A stretch of DNA of 11,401 nt from an uncultured Bacteroidota bacterium (GCA_913056425.1 CAJXLR010000033.1:1-11401); one strand, 5' to 3'. Shown: positions 1-7,126, counted from the first letter of the stretch. The notes: generated by a model not told the origin, from the letters alone. Numbers and translations are program-made.

Positions 1-252
1 GAAGGGGTCAAGCACTGGCTTTCAAAGGTTGGCTTACAGACAGCAGATTTGGAATGCGGATCTCATTGGCCATCCCATCAGGAATCGGCACACAGAATGA
101 TTGCAGACGGGGTCTTCCACCAAGCGGAGCATAATAACTGTTCGGGCAAGCATGCCGGTTTTTTGACACTGGCCCTTCAATTGGGATATCCGCATAAGAA
201 TTACATCCAGCCAGATCACCCTGTTCAACTCCGGGTAAAGGAGGTCTTAGAA
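1..252 (+). other. L-asparaginase II (PF06089-type) internal fragment fused in frame to the HerA-like gene
   Basis: Codons 1-84 encode EGVKHWLSKVGLQTADLECG, then HWPSHQESAHRM, HNNCSGKHAGFLTLA and DHPVQLRVKEVLE. HWPSH, NNCSGKHAGFL and DHPVQ are hallmarks of the Rhizobium etli-type L-asparaginase II family, which hydrolyses asparagine to aspartate and ammonia. In the characterised R. etli enzyme the Cys and Lys of CSGK are metal and active-site residues. The similarity stops at about base 247-258, where HerA-family sequence starts without a stop or frameshift. Neither the beginning nor the end of the asparaginase is present. GC by hand count over 1-240 is about 51%, somewhat above the interior. 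This is best read as foreign sequence joined to the contig, not as a domain of the ATPase. Confidence 0.85.
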
Positions 253-1101
253 AAGAGTTTTGATGTTGAAGATCTCATGCGTGTTGATGAGCGAGGAATG
301 GGATACATTAACATTCTACGTTTGGATGATATTCAATCCAAACCAAAGCTATTCTCAACCTTTATGCTCTGTCTACTTGCTGAAATCTATGAGAAACTAA
401 AAGAACAAGGAGATAAGGGTCAGCCCGAGCTCGTCATTTTCATTGATGAAGCGCATTTGATTTTTGACGAGGCAAGCAAAGCACTGCTCGATCAAATTGA
501 GATTATGGTGAAACTGATTCGATCCAAAGGAGTAGGTCTATTCTTTTGCACTCAAAATCCTACAGACGTTCCGGATGACGTATTGAGTCAGCTTGGCATG
601 AAGATACAACACGCTTTACGCGCGTTTACGGCAAAGGATCGAAAAGCTATTAAACTGACCGCTGAGAATTATCCAATCACCGAATTCTACGAAACGGATG
701 AGTTGCTCACACGTCTGGGAATAGGAGAGGCAATCATCACTGTTTTGAACGATAAAGGGATTCCAACACCATTGGTACATACACTTTTGACTGCACCTTC
801 CTCGCGCATGGATATAATCACGGACGATGAGAAAGAGGATATTCTTAAATCGTCAAAACTCATGGAAAAGTACAGTGAAACAATCGACCGAGAGAGTGCG
901 TATGAAATGCTAATCGACAAGCTCAATCAAGCCGAGGTTCGCGAAGAAAAACAACAACAAGAGGCCGGTTCGAAAACATCTAGCACACGTCGCAGACCAG
1001 AGAAGTCGACCTTTGAGAAAATTGCAGACCATTCACTCACAAAATCTATCGTTCGCGAATTGGCTAGAGGCTTGATGGGCGTTTTGAGGAAGAGTTTTTA
1101 A
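1..1101 (+). CDS. HerA-like ATPase C-terminal half (DUF853), 5' end replaced by asparaginase fragment
   Basis: The frame is open from base 1 to the stop at 1099-1101, so the true start is outside the window. From about base 253 the protein matches the C-terminal half of the bacterial HerA-like helicase/ATPase family (DUF853), FtsK/HerA-type P-loop ATPases thought to translocate DNA. Visible signs are the block SFDVEDLMR, the Walker B stretch LVIFIDEAH (DEAH at 445-456), the RSKGVGLFFCTQNPTDVP sensor-like segment, and QHALRAFTAKDRKAIK. A charged Gln/Arg-rich segment precedes a conserved-looking tail ending LARGLMGVLRKSF. The N-terminal half with the Walker A loop is missing; in its place are about 84 codons of an unrelated enzyme. 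Only about 280 HerA residues are present, against roughly 500 for the full family (from memory). Family call is confident; the 5' part of this ORF is not a real part of the gene. Confidence 0.85.
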   Translation, partial: EGVKHWLSKVGLQTADLECGSHWPSHQESAHRMIADGVFHQAEHNNCSGKHAGFLTLALQLGYPHKNYIQPDHPVQLRVKEVLEKSFDVEDLMRVDERGMGYINILRLDDIQSKPKLFSTFMLCLLAEIYEKLKEQGDKGQPELVIFIDEAHLIFDEASKALLDQIEIMVKLIRSKGVGLFFCTQNPTDVPDDVLSQLGMKIQHALRAFTAKDRKAIKLTAENYPITEFYETDELLTRLGIGEAIITVLNDKGIPTPLVHTLLTAPSSRMDIITDDEKEDILKSSKLMEKYSETIDRESAYEMLIDKLNQAEVREEKQQQEAGSKTSSTRRRPEKSTFEKIADHSLTKSIVRELARGLMGVLRKSF

Positions 1102-1370
1102 GACTGAGACAAAACCTTCACGATTACTTAGGAGATTGGTAGAATTCACAAGGAGGTTAGCGAGTGTGTTTTTAAATGTCATGGTTTATTTTGTCTCTAA
1201 AGGAGGGGCTGTTCGTATTCCCTGCCAAACTCCATTCGAAATTCCAAGCGAATCAGGCAGAAATCTCCGAGCGTCGAGATTGTGCTACCCAATCAATCTA
1301 AATATCCGAATGGAGCAACAATGCTAGAGTGCGTGAATGCATGAATGATTGAATCTTGCTTGAAAATGAT
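1102..1370. other. Gene-free spacer with weak potential hairpins
   Basis: No convincing gene is present between the HerA-like stop and the inverted repeat. A 63-codon frame at 1136-1327 has no family features. Visible structure: GAGACAAAA at 1106-1114 is complementary to TTTTGTCTC at 1189-1197; CTGCC (1222-1226) and ATTCG (1234-1238) can pair with CGAAT (1249-1253) and GGCAG (1256-1260); TCCATTCG (1231-1238) can also pair with CGAATGGA (1307-1314). None has the compact stem plus T-run of an intrinsic terminator. Possible unrecognised small RNA or relic sequence; no function claimed. Confidence 0.3.
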
Positions 1371-1482
1371 CGTCATTCTGAAGGAGAGACCATAAGGAAC
1401 GACTGAAGAATCTACGGATAGGAAACGAGCCAAGTTCGGAAGATTCTTCGCACCTTCCTTGGGTCGGGCGCTCAGAATGACG
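1371..1482. repeat. 112-bp imperfect inverted repeat of the 'RHSE..EESS' type
   Basis: The element begins CGTCATTCTGA and ends TCAGAATGACG, a perfect 11-bp terminal inverted repeat (1371-1381 and 1472-1482). Each arm carries an inner block, GAAGAATCT (1405-1413) and AGATTCTTC (1441-1449), also mutually complementary, so the whole can fold into a long interrupted hairpin. The reverse strand translates to RHSERPTQGRCEESS, the signature of spurious small proteins annotated in many Bacteroidota genomes at copies of this intergenic repeat. It lies between the HerA-like gene and the 3' end of the thymidine kinase gene. I see one copy in the window; multi-copy status is assumed from family knowledge. 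Confidence 0.8.
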
Positions 1483-1521
1483 TTTTGGCCTTCTAAAATG
1501 ATTAAACTCCAATCGTTACCA

Positions 1522-2115
1522 CTAAAGATTTAACCGCATCTGATCCTTGAGCAACGCCATTCCTTCATTGAAACATGATCTGCAACGCGCTTCGTACAGC
1601 TCTTTCTCCCCGAGTTCAACGGTTTGGTCATTCAAGACCTTCTTGAAGGTATAACCGGCAATTCCACCGCAGTTCATGCAAATCGCATGCACTTTGGTAA
1701 CATACTCAGATATGGCCAAGAGCGTTGGCATTGGGCCGAAAGGCAAACCTTTAAAATCCATGTCTAATCCGGCGATAATCACCCGTACTTTCTTTTCCGC
1801 AAGCTTATTACACACTTCCGGAAGCTCGTAGTCGAAAAATTGTGCTTCATCAATCCCGACAACTTCGGCAGTTCCTACATGATTCAATATTTCCTTCGAA
1901 GAAGAGACCGGTATAGATTCAATCCTACTCTCCTTGTGTGAAACCACGTCCACCTGATCGTAACGAATGTCAATCGCAGGTTTGAAAACCCGAACCTTCT
2001 GGTTGGCAATCTTCGCTCGGTTTATTCTTCGAATAAGCTCTTCAGTCTTGCCGGAAAACATCGACCCGCAAATAACTTCAACCCAACCTTTTTCCGTACG
2101 TGGTTCTACGAACAT
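1522..2115 (-). CDS. tdk: Thymidine kinase
   Basis: Type II thymidine kinase, the cytosolic salvage enzyme that phosphorylates thymidine to dTMP with ATP. The 197-residue length is typical. The P-loop GSMFSGKT is at residues 17-24, followed by EELIRR; FKPAID at 44-49; the catalytic-glutamate motif DEAQFF at 89-94; AGLDMDFKGLPFGPMP at 115-130 is the conserved binding segment. The zinc site appears complete, with CMNC (147 and 150) and CRSC (178 and 181); some flavobacterial homologues have lost these cysteines. The ATG at 2113-2115 gives the usual short N-terminus before WVEVICGSMF, and a full Bacteroidota promoter ends 5 nt upstream of it. The gene is divergent from the Pro/Glu-rich gene and appears to be transcribed alone. 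Confidence 0.97.
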   Translation of the reverse strand: MFVEPRTEKGWVEVICGSMFSGKTEELIRRINRAKIANQKVRVFKPAIDIRYDQVDVVSHKESRIESIPVSSSKEILNHVGTAEVVGIDEAQFFDYELPEVCNKLAEKKVRVIIAGLDMDFKGLPFGPMPTLLAISEYVTKVHAICMNCGGIAGYTFKKVLNDQTVELGEKELYEARCRSCFNEGMALLKDQMRLNL

Positions 2116-2120
2116 GAGGA

Positions 2121-2152
2121 CAAAAATACTCCGTTGCTAACGGGTGTCAAAA
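2121..2152 (-). promoter_or_regulatory. Bacteroidota-type promoter of tdk
   Basis: On the minus strand, TTTTG (2148-2152) is followed by a 19-nt spacer (2129-2147) and TATTTTTG (2121-2128). This matches the Bacteroidota sigma-A consensus of TTG at -33, 19 nt, then TAnnTTTG at -7. The -7 box ends only 5 nt (GAGGA on the plus strand) before the tdk ATG, so transcription should begin at or beside the start codon, giving a leaderless or nearly leaderless mRNA. Confidence 0.75.
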
Positions 2153-2213
2153 GAACTGAGCTATAATTAAATGCCCGTGAATAACGTTGTTCATTTAGCA
2201 TGGCAGGCATGCT

Positions 2214-2221
2214 TAGCTTTG
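2214..2221 (+). promoter_or_regulatory. -7 promoter element of the Pro/Glu-rich gene / comEC unit
   Basis: TAGCTTTG is an exact TAnnTTTG match. A TTG at 2187-2189 lies 24 nt upstream, slightly more than the usual spacing, so the -33 box is uncertain. The element falls inside the longer possible reading frame (ATG at 2171), which argues that translation starts downstream, at 2240, 18 nt after the element. Confidence 0.5.
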
Positions 2222-2239
2222 TACGTTAATTCATATCAC

Positions 2240-3025
2240 ATGACCCGGGAAGAAATACATCAGGAAATTGCAGAATTGCTCAAATTAATTGAGATCAACA
2301 ACAACCGCATGTACTTGAATGATGCAGATATGGCAATCGATGGTGAGGCGTTGCGTACCAATATCATTCAGCTATACAATCTATACAACCGGTTGTCGAC
2401 AGCTGATAGCCAAGTAGTAGTTGAGCAACCCGAGCCTAAGAAAACGGAAGTTGTAATAGAACCGGAAATCCAAGAAGAGCCGAAAGCCGCACCTCCACCC
2501 AAACCGCGTTTCATCCCGGAAGAAAAGCCAGTAACTCCAGAGGTAAAACCCAAACCGGAAGTAATTTCTGAACCAACGCCTGAGCCCGAGCCGGTTGTTG
2601 AGCAACCTGTGATTGAGCCAGAACCAGTTGTTGAAGAACCGGTGGCGAAACCTGAAACTGCACCAGCTCAGGAACCAGAACCAGAGCCAATTGCTGAGGA
2701 AACCAAGCTACAACCGCAGAAAAAGAAAGAACCCCGACCGGCAGTAATGCCAGAGATGAACGACGTTTACGCTCGTTTGAAGAATACGAAGCTAGAGAGT
2801 ATCAAAAAAGGGATCAGTATTAGTAAGCGTTACGAAATACAGAACGAATTATTTGGCAACGACCCGGAACTGTACAACATCTCCATAAAAACGCTTGATA
2901 CCCGCGAGAACCTCGAAGATGCACTTGATTATCTTGAAGGCGACCTTATGGTAAAACATAATTGGGAGGAGGAAGATAGTCTTGTGGAGGAACTCAAGAC
3001 ACTTCTTGTTCGTCGCTACATGTAA
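2240..3025 (+). CDS. Pro/Glu-rich protein with conserved Bacteroidota C-terminal domain
   Basis: Unnamed 261-residue protein with three parts. Residues 1-55 (MTREEIHQEIAELLKLIE...) look like a helical, possibly coiled-coil region. Residues about 56-165 are low-complexity and dominated by Pro, Glu and Val, with repeats such as EPEPVVE and EEPVAKPE. Residues about 170-261 form a folded-looking domain, including KKGISISKRYEIQNELFGND, SIKTLDTRENLEDALDYL and VKHNWEEED. As I recall, uncharacterised Bacteroidota proteins share this tail. There is no signal peptide or membrane segment, so it is probably cytoplasmic. An upstream ATG at 2171 would add 23 residues, but that stretch overlaps the likely promoter and looks non-conserved, so 2240 is preferred. 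The stop is 23 bp before comEC, suggesting one transcript. Confidence 0.8.
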   Translation: MTREEIHQEIAELLKLIEINNNRMYLNDADMAIDGEALRTNIIQLYNLYNRLSTADSQVVVEQPEPKKTEVVIEPEIQEEPKAAPPPKPRFIPEEKPVTPEVKPKPEVISEPTPEPEPVVEQPVIEPEPVVEEPVAKPETAPAQEPEPEPIAEETKLQPQKKKEPRPAVMPEMNDVYARLKNTKLESIKKGISISKRYEIQNELFGNDPELYNISIKTLDTRENLEDALDYLEGDLMVKHNWEEEDSLVEELKTLLVRRYM

Positions 3026-3048
3026 GCACATAACTTGCATCCATAACC

Positions 3049-5034
3049 ATGAGAAATAGGGACTTCAGACGAAGTGCCCCGTTTGTGCTTGTGCTGTTTC
3101 CCTATGCGATTGGCATCGCGATTGCATACAACTTCCCCATGCAGTTGTGGAGGCTGGTGTCTGTCCAATGCTTTCTTATTGGGTCACTTTGGATGTATAT
3201 CAAGGTATTACCAACTTTGGTCAAATACCGGTTGCGATATCTGCACACGGGAGCAGTACTTGTCATGATTGGGGTCTTGGGCATGATTACCATGTCGGTA
3301 AGAACAGTTCGTGTACCTGATTATTTACACAATGGAGGTGAAAACAATGATATAGTTGTTGATCTGAACACGATACGACCCGGTTTGAAAACCAACACGG
3401 CCTATGGGAAAGTCGTCTATGCAGATACAGCCAGTTTACTTAGCACGGGTGATAAGTTACTGATTCAGTACAAGAAGGAACATTCAACGATCCAAATTGG
3501 CAGTCGAGTTGCGGTTAGAAGCTTGCCCGCACCTCTTCCACCAAAATCAAATCCATATGAGTTTTCATATTCAAGTTATCTCATAAACAAAGGAGTTGTT
3601 GGCACTCTGTATCTGAATAATCACAACCACTATACGATTGGTGTTCAGAAATCAAACTGGCAGAAGTTCGACAGCACGATTAGGAGGTACATAAAACGAA
3701 CGATAAATAAGTATTATGACCGGAACGATGCATCATTCCTAACAGCACTGATCCTTGGAGATAAAACAACACTTAATAAATCTGTAAGCCAGCGATTTGC
3801 CCAAACGGGGATTATGCATGTGTTGGCAGTTAGTGGGTTGCATGCCGGTATCGTCTTTATGGTTTTTCTAAGATTGTTTAGACCACTACTGCACAAGCGC
3901 TTTGCAATCTTTTTAGCATTAATCGGGGTATGGTTGTTTGCTGGTATGACCGGATTTACGCCATCAGTGAGTAGGGCTTGCTTCATGATTTCACTTTTGT
4001 ATGGTGGTCAAATCTTCTATCGAAAAACATCGGGACTTAACAGCTTGGCGTTTGCTGCTTTTGTACTACTTACGATCCAGCCACGATGGATTGCAGATAT
4101 TGGTTTTCAATTATCCTGTGCTGCACTATCAGGAATACTAGTGTTACAACCGTACTTAAAAGCTAAATGCTCTCGGTGGACAATAGTTCCAGCAAAGCTT
4201 GTTGATTTGATAACCGTTTCACTTGCTGCACAGTTAGGAACCTTACCACTGAGTATTTTTTACTTTCACCAGTTCCCAACCTACTTCCTAGTTGCCAATG
4301 TGATTGTTATCCCCTTCATACCCATTATCCTAGTTTTTGCATTATCCACGCTTCTCGTTGGTGGTGTACCGTTTTTGTGTGAGCTAATTGCTTGGCTCAA
4401 TCACTGCTATCTGTGGTTTGTCCATGCTGTAACTACCTTGATTAGTAAGTGGCCCGCTGCTTCGTTAACTGATATCACATTAAACCATCTCCAGCTTGCG
4501 TTCGCAATGGGCGTCCTTTTGATGTTGTATGGCATGATTGAAGCCGGTAAATGGAAACCAACATACCTTGCGGTTTTAGTCAGTATTTTTCTTGTTCTGA
4601 AGCCAGTTTACAATCGGGTTGATACTTCTGCCGCAGAGTTTACGAACCAGGCATTCTCGAATCAATTACAACTTCCCTCTGATCGCAGCACAAAAGTCGT
4701 TCAACCTGCCAACAACGATAGCTCATGGGCCACGTGTCAGCTGGGTGAACTCAGAATAACGAACTGGTGTGGAACAAATATGGTCCAACCTCTGGATACA
4801 TTTTACAACGTGGCGTGGGTTACCAAGTTAACGAACACGTCGTGGACCACACTATCAACCTACGACTTGGTGTATATCGATAGGTCTTTACCCTTTTACA
4901 AGTTAGCTCCGTACATCCGGTGGTGTAAAGCCAATGGTTTCCCGGCTAATATAGTCTATGGAGATTATTACCGGCTATTGCCTAATAGAATTCGTATGAG
5001 TAGACAAACTTTTCACGAAAAACGTTCTGGTTGA
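3049..5034 (+). CDS. comEC: ComEC/Rec2-family DNA-uptake channel lacking the metallo-beta-lactamase domain
   Basis: Polytopic inner-membrane protein of 661 residues. In competent bacteria ComEC passes single-stranded transforming DNA into the cytoplasm. Residues 12-85 contain the first membrane segments; about 100-195 form the OB-like DUF4131 domain, ending in the typical NPYEFSYSSYLINKGVVGTLYL; about 225-500 are the Competence domain, with the signature LTALILGDKT (231-240), FAQTGIMHVLAVSGLHAGIV (250-269) and DIGFQLSCAALSGILVLQPY (350-369). The C-terminal ~130 residues replace the hydrolase domain of Firmicutes ComEC: no HxHxDH motif is present, a pattern seen in many Bacteroidota homologues. 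Only 23 bp follows the upstream gene. Its last 53 bp overlap the 3' end of the convergent gene at 4982-5878. Competence in this organism is an inference. Confidence 0.93.
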   Translation: MRNRDFRRSAPFVLVLFPYAIGIAIAYNFPMQLWRLVSVQCFLIGSLWMYIKVLPTLVKYRLRYLHTGAVLVMIGVLGMITMSVRTVRVPDYLHNGGENNDIVVDLNTIRPGLKTNTAYGKVVYADTASLLSTGDKLLIQYKKEHSTIQIGSRVAVRSLPAPLPPKSNPYEFSYSSYLINKGVVGTLYLNNHNHYTIGVQKSNWQKFDSTIRRYIKRTINKYYDRNDASFLTALILGDKTTLNKSVSQRFAQTGIMHVLAVSGLHAGIVFMVFLRLFRPLLHKRFAIFLALIGVWLFAGMTGFTPSVSRACFMISLLYGGQIFYRKTSGLNSLAFAAFVLLTIQPRWIADIGFQLSCAALSGILVLQPYLKAKCSRWTIVPAKLVDLITVSLAAQLGTLPLSIFYFHQFPTYFLVANVIVIPFIPIILVFALSTLLVGGVPFLCELIAWLNHCYLWFVHAVTTLISKWPAASLTDITLNHLQLAFAMGVLLMLYGMIEAGKWKPTYLAVLVSIFLVLKPVYNRVDTSAAEFTNQAFSNQLQLPSDRSTKVVQPANNDSSWATCQLGELRITNWCGTNMVQPLDTFYNVAWVTKLTNTSWTTLSTYDLVYIDRSLPFYKLAPYIRWCKANGFPANIVYGDYYRLLPNRIRMSRQTFHEKRSG

Positions 5035-5878
5035 CTGTTCTTGATGAGAGAGCTGATTCGGATGAACGCACTTCGTCGTTGAATTTCGTTAGAACACTGC
5101 TTTCCAATGATTGATATTTTTTCACCGTTGCATCATACGTCAGCGCTTCAAACTGAGATTTGAATGGTGTACCATCTGGGATGATCATTTTCCCATCCTT
5201 GTTCACCGCCAAGGTGATGTTATGAGAAGGCATCAGACCTGCCTCTTTTCGTTTTTGAATAAACCGCTGATTAAAACTGTCTTTCCCTTCATTCGTATAC
5301 CAAGTTCGTACTAGTTGATGGGTTAGTTCACTGGCGTTGAAATAACTTTCTCGAAACTGTTTCGTAGCCGGAATGTATTCAGCAGACATCGAGTCGAATC
5401 CAAAAATCATAGCATTCGACTTTCTATATGTGCGCAACACAATTCCATTTTGTATGCTGGAAATGCTTGTCGTTTGTCCATTTCGCTTCTCCACTCGTCT
5501 AATCTCTTTTTTCCCCAGATACTCTTCTGTTATGGAGGTAATCGTATCACCTTTGTGGTTTACGGTGTACCAATTCGTTAGTTGATTTTTTGAGTAACCA
5601 AATACCTCTTTACGGTGAGCTACTCCTTGCGATATCGAGTACATAGAATCTGGTTTGCCTTGCTTATTTATGAAGTATTTGGCAATCAGCATGGGAGGTT
5701 TTTGGACTTCTTGCTTCAGAACTAAGCCATCCACAGTGGTTGTAGGCATAGTATGTCGTACTACGGAAACCGACTTAACCTTATCCTTTTTCAGTAAATC
5801 GCATTTCGGAAGAGAGTATTGAGCATATGAGCTAAGCACAGCTAAAGTCAAAAAAAATGTTAGTCCGATTCGAAGCAT
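4982..5878 (-). CDS. Exported protein of unknown function
   Basis: I do not recognise the family. The 298-residue product starts MLRIGLTFFLTLAVLSSYAQ, a clear Sec signal peptide with likely cleavage after the AQ that is common in Bacteroidota exported proteins, so it probably goes to the periplasm or envelope. There is no lipobox. The mature part alternates short polar beta-type strands, for example AKYFINKQGKPDSMY, NWYTVNHKGDTITSITEEYL and RRVEKRNGQTTSISSIQNGI, a YD-repeat-like or antitoxin-like 'toxin-repeat' texture without exact repeats. The ATG at 5876-5878 is chosen because it opens the signal peptide; an in-frame ATG at 5894-5896 lies in the loop of a terminator hairpin, and the frame further upstream runs into the preceding gene. 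The 3' end overlaps comEC by 53 bp on the opposite strand. Confidence 0.75.
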   Translation of the reverse strand: MLRIGLTFFLTLAVLSSYAQYSLPKCDLLKKDKVKSVSVVRHTMPTTTVDGLVLKQEVQKPPMLIAKYFINKQGKPDSMYSISQGVAHRKEVFGYSKNQLTNWYTVNHKGDTITSITEEYLGKKEIRRVEKRNGQTTSISSIQNGIVLRTYRKSNAMIFGFDSMSAEYIPATKQFRESYFNASELTHQLVRTWYTNEGKDSFNQRFIQKRKEAGLMPSHNITLAVNKDGKMIIPDGTPFKSQFEALTYDATVKKYQSLESSVLTKFNDEVRSSESALSSRTVNQNVFREKFVYSYEFY

Positions 5879-5910
5879 AAAAAAACACCGACTCATGTGA
5901 ATCGGTGTTT
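5879..5910 (-). terminator. Intrinsic terminator after the SRPBCC/GyrI-like gene, abutting the next ATG
   Basis: On the minus strand AAACACCGA (5902-5910) pairs perfectly with TCGGTGTTT (5883-5891) around a 10-nt loop, followed by a run of seven T (5885-5879). The stop codon of the upstream gene is 23 bp before the stem. The T-run ends directly at the ATG at 5876-5878 of the downstream gene. On the plus strand there is no T-run, so it works in one direction only. Confidence 0.8.
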
Positions 5911-5918
5911 CAAAAATA
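5911..5918 (-). promoter_or_regulatory. Possible -7 element upstream of the terminator hairpin
   Basis: TATTTTTG on the minus strand is an exact TAnnTTTG match lying just upstream of the hairpin and 32 nt before the ATG of the exported-protein gene. No TTG is seen at the expected distance. If active, the short transcript would run straight into the terminator stem before reaching the coding region, so it could be an attenuated promoter or a chance match. Confidence 0.35.
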
Positions 5919-5933
5919 ATCTTTTGCGTTTCC

Positions 5934-6965
5934 TTATTCTTCTGCACTTTGCTTAATTGGATACATAACACGAGTCAACCATTTTGAGGAATCCGGCTCG
6001 GTTTGAGGGTCTGTAATGTACTCTTCGATTATTGGCTCCCCCATTTCCATGTTATTTGCTTGCATGTGTGCCCAGATTGCTTCGTGAGCTCCTTTCATTC
6101 CGTCATAGGCTCCATAGTAATCTACTGACATGTATGAACCTGCAGGTAATTCATATAACTCAAAACCTTCAGGTGCAGATTCAGCAGTAGTTGCTATACC
6201 TGCTGTCATCAAACTAGTTTGATTCTCTTCGTCCCATGTCCAGTAAAGCGCTACAGGTGCATGTGTTGTGTCAAATGCTCCCGTTGCTGCTCCCATCATC
6301 GAACCATACATCTGGCCATAGTACGCCGAGGTAATGTCAGCCATTGGCATCTCTTTTTTCATCCCCATATATGTGATAGCTTCTCGTTCTACTTGCTCAA
6401 CAGAATATACCGGTGCAGCAGGAATTTTTGCTTTGTCTTCCTGGATCACACTATCAAGTAAATCCAATTGACGATTGAAGTTCTTGGTCATCATCCCTTC
6501 CGAATCAAACATTGCCGCCATCAAATTGCTCGGGATGCTATACTTCTCGTTATAAGTATAAATAACCTTTACCTTTCCATCATCTGTTGGCTCAAGTTTC
6601 ATAGTAGCATTACCTCCTCCCCAACTGTGCTCAACTTTTTGTTCTAACGCGTAGTTGGTTTTGTCTGAGTTGGTGATAGTCATAGTTCCGGTCTGAACTT
6701 GATCGTTGCCACTCCACTTCATTTTTGAACCCACTGCTCCGGGCTCTCCCTCAAATTCTACTTTCATGTCCGGATCGATGTCGTACCATGCAGACCATCG
6801 GTCGGCCTTTTCAAACGAGCTAATGTTGTCCCACACCATGTCGATTGGAGCATCAATAGTCTTTTCCGTGTTTACGTTCATCTCCTTGGGCAGAATTAGT
6901 GCGGCAATCAAACCAACAGCAACCAAAACCAACAAAAGGATTAATAAAGTCTTTAAGATTTTCAT
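5934..6965 (-). CDS. Membrane-anchored SRPBCC protein with GyrI-like effector-binding domain
   Basis: The 343-residue product begins MKILKTLLILLLVLVAVGLI, a single N-terminal membrane helix (about 3-25) that probably acts as an anchor. Residues about 30-175 are an SRPBCC / polyketide cyclase-type ligand-binding fold, recognised by EKTIDAPIDMVWDNISSFEKADRWSAW, GSKMKWSGND and the Gly-rich WGGGNATM. Residues about 185-338 resemble the GyrI-like small-molecule-binding domain (AraC effector-binding fold), with YELPAGSYMSVDYYGAYDGM and a final WLTRVMYPIK. This pairing is common in Bacteroidota; its ligand is unknown. The frame is open 46 codons further upstream, but that part is basic and Cys-rich, overlaps the divergent gene's leader and lacks family features, so the ATG at 6963-6965 is preferred. 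A near match to the -7 box, TATCTTTC, lies upstream. It is divergent from the outer-membrane protein gene. Confidence 0.88.
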   Translation of the reverse strand: MKILKTLLILLLVLVAVGLIAALILPKEMNVNTEKTIDAPIDMVWDNISSFEKADRWSAWYDIDPDMKVEFEGEPGAVGSKMKWSGNDQVQTGTMTITNSDKTNYALEQKVEHSWGGGNATMKLEPTDDGKVKVIYTYNEKYSIPSNLMAAMFDSEGMMTKNFNRQLDLLDSVIQEDKAKIPAAPVYSVEQVEREAITYMGMKKEMPMADITSAYYGQMYGSMMGAATGAFDTTHAPVALYWTWDEENQTSLMTAGIATTAESAPEGFELYELPAGSYMSVDYYGAYDGMKGAHEAIWAHMQANNMEMGEPIIEEYITDPQTEPDSSKWLTRVMYPIKQSAEE

Positions 6966-7118
6966 TTCAGTTCTTTTAGTGTGGGAAAGATAACAAGATT
7001 TGAAGAAACATGAGAGCATCCAATGGGTGGGACAACGCAACCGGTGATTCTCACGTCTATACACATGTCGGCAGGTTGTCAACTTATTCATTTTCAGCCT
7101 CAACCTTCCGTAGAGTGG

Positions 7119-7126
7119 TATATTTG
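7119..7126 (+). promoter_or_regulatory. -7 promoter element of the outer-membrane protein gene
   Basis: TATATTTG is an exact TAnnTTTG match, ending 6 nt before the ATG at 7133. No TTG at -33 is evident. The position implies an extremely short leader and supports starting the protein at 7133, not at the upstream in-frame ATG at 7010. Confidence 0.6.

Noticed and set aside
1102..1200. Inverted match GAGACAAAA / TTTTGTCTC as a terminator of the HerA-like gene
   Set aside because: The loop is 74 nt and no T-run follows; it does not resemble an intrinsic terminator.
1136..1327. 63-codon plus-strand frame in the spacer
   Set aside because: No family motif, no promoter or plausible ribosome site that supports it, and composition looks non-coding.
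1324..1512. 62-codon minus-strand frame beginning MEFNHFRRPKRHSE
   Set aside because: It is the translation of the inverted repeat at 1371-1482, a recognised source of spurious proteins.
6966..7103. Extended N-terminus of the SRPBCC/GyrI-like protein from 7103
   Set aside because: It is Cys/Arg-rich without family similarity, and the membrane helix begins naturally at the ATG at 6965.
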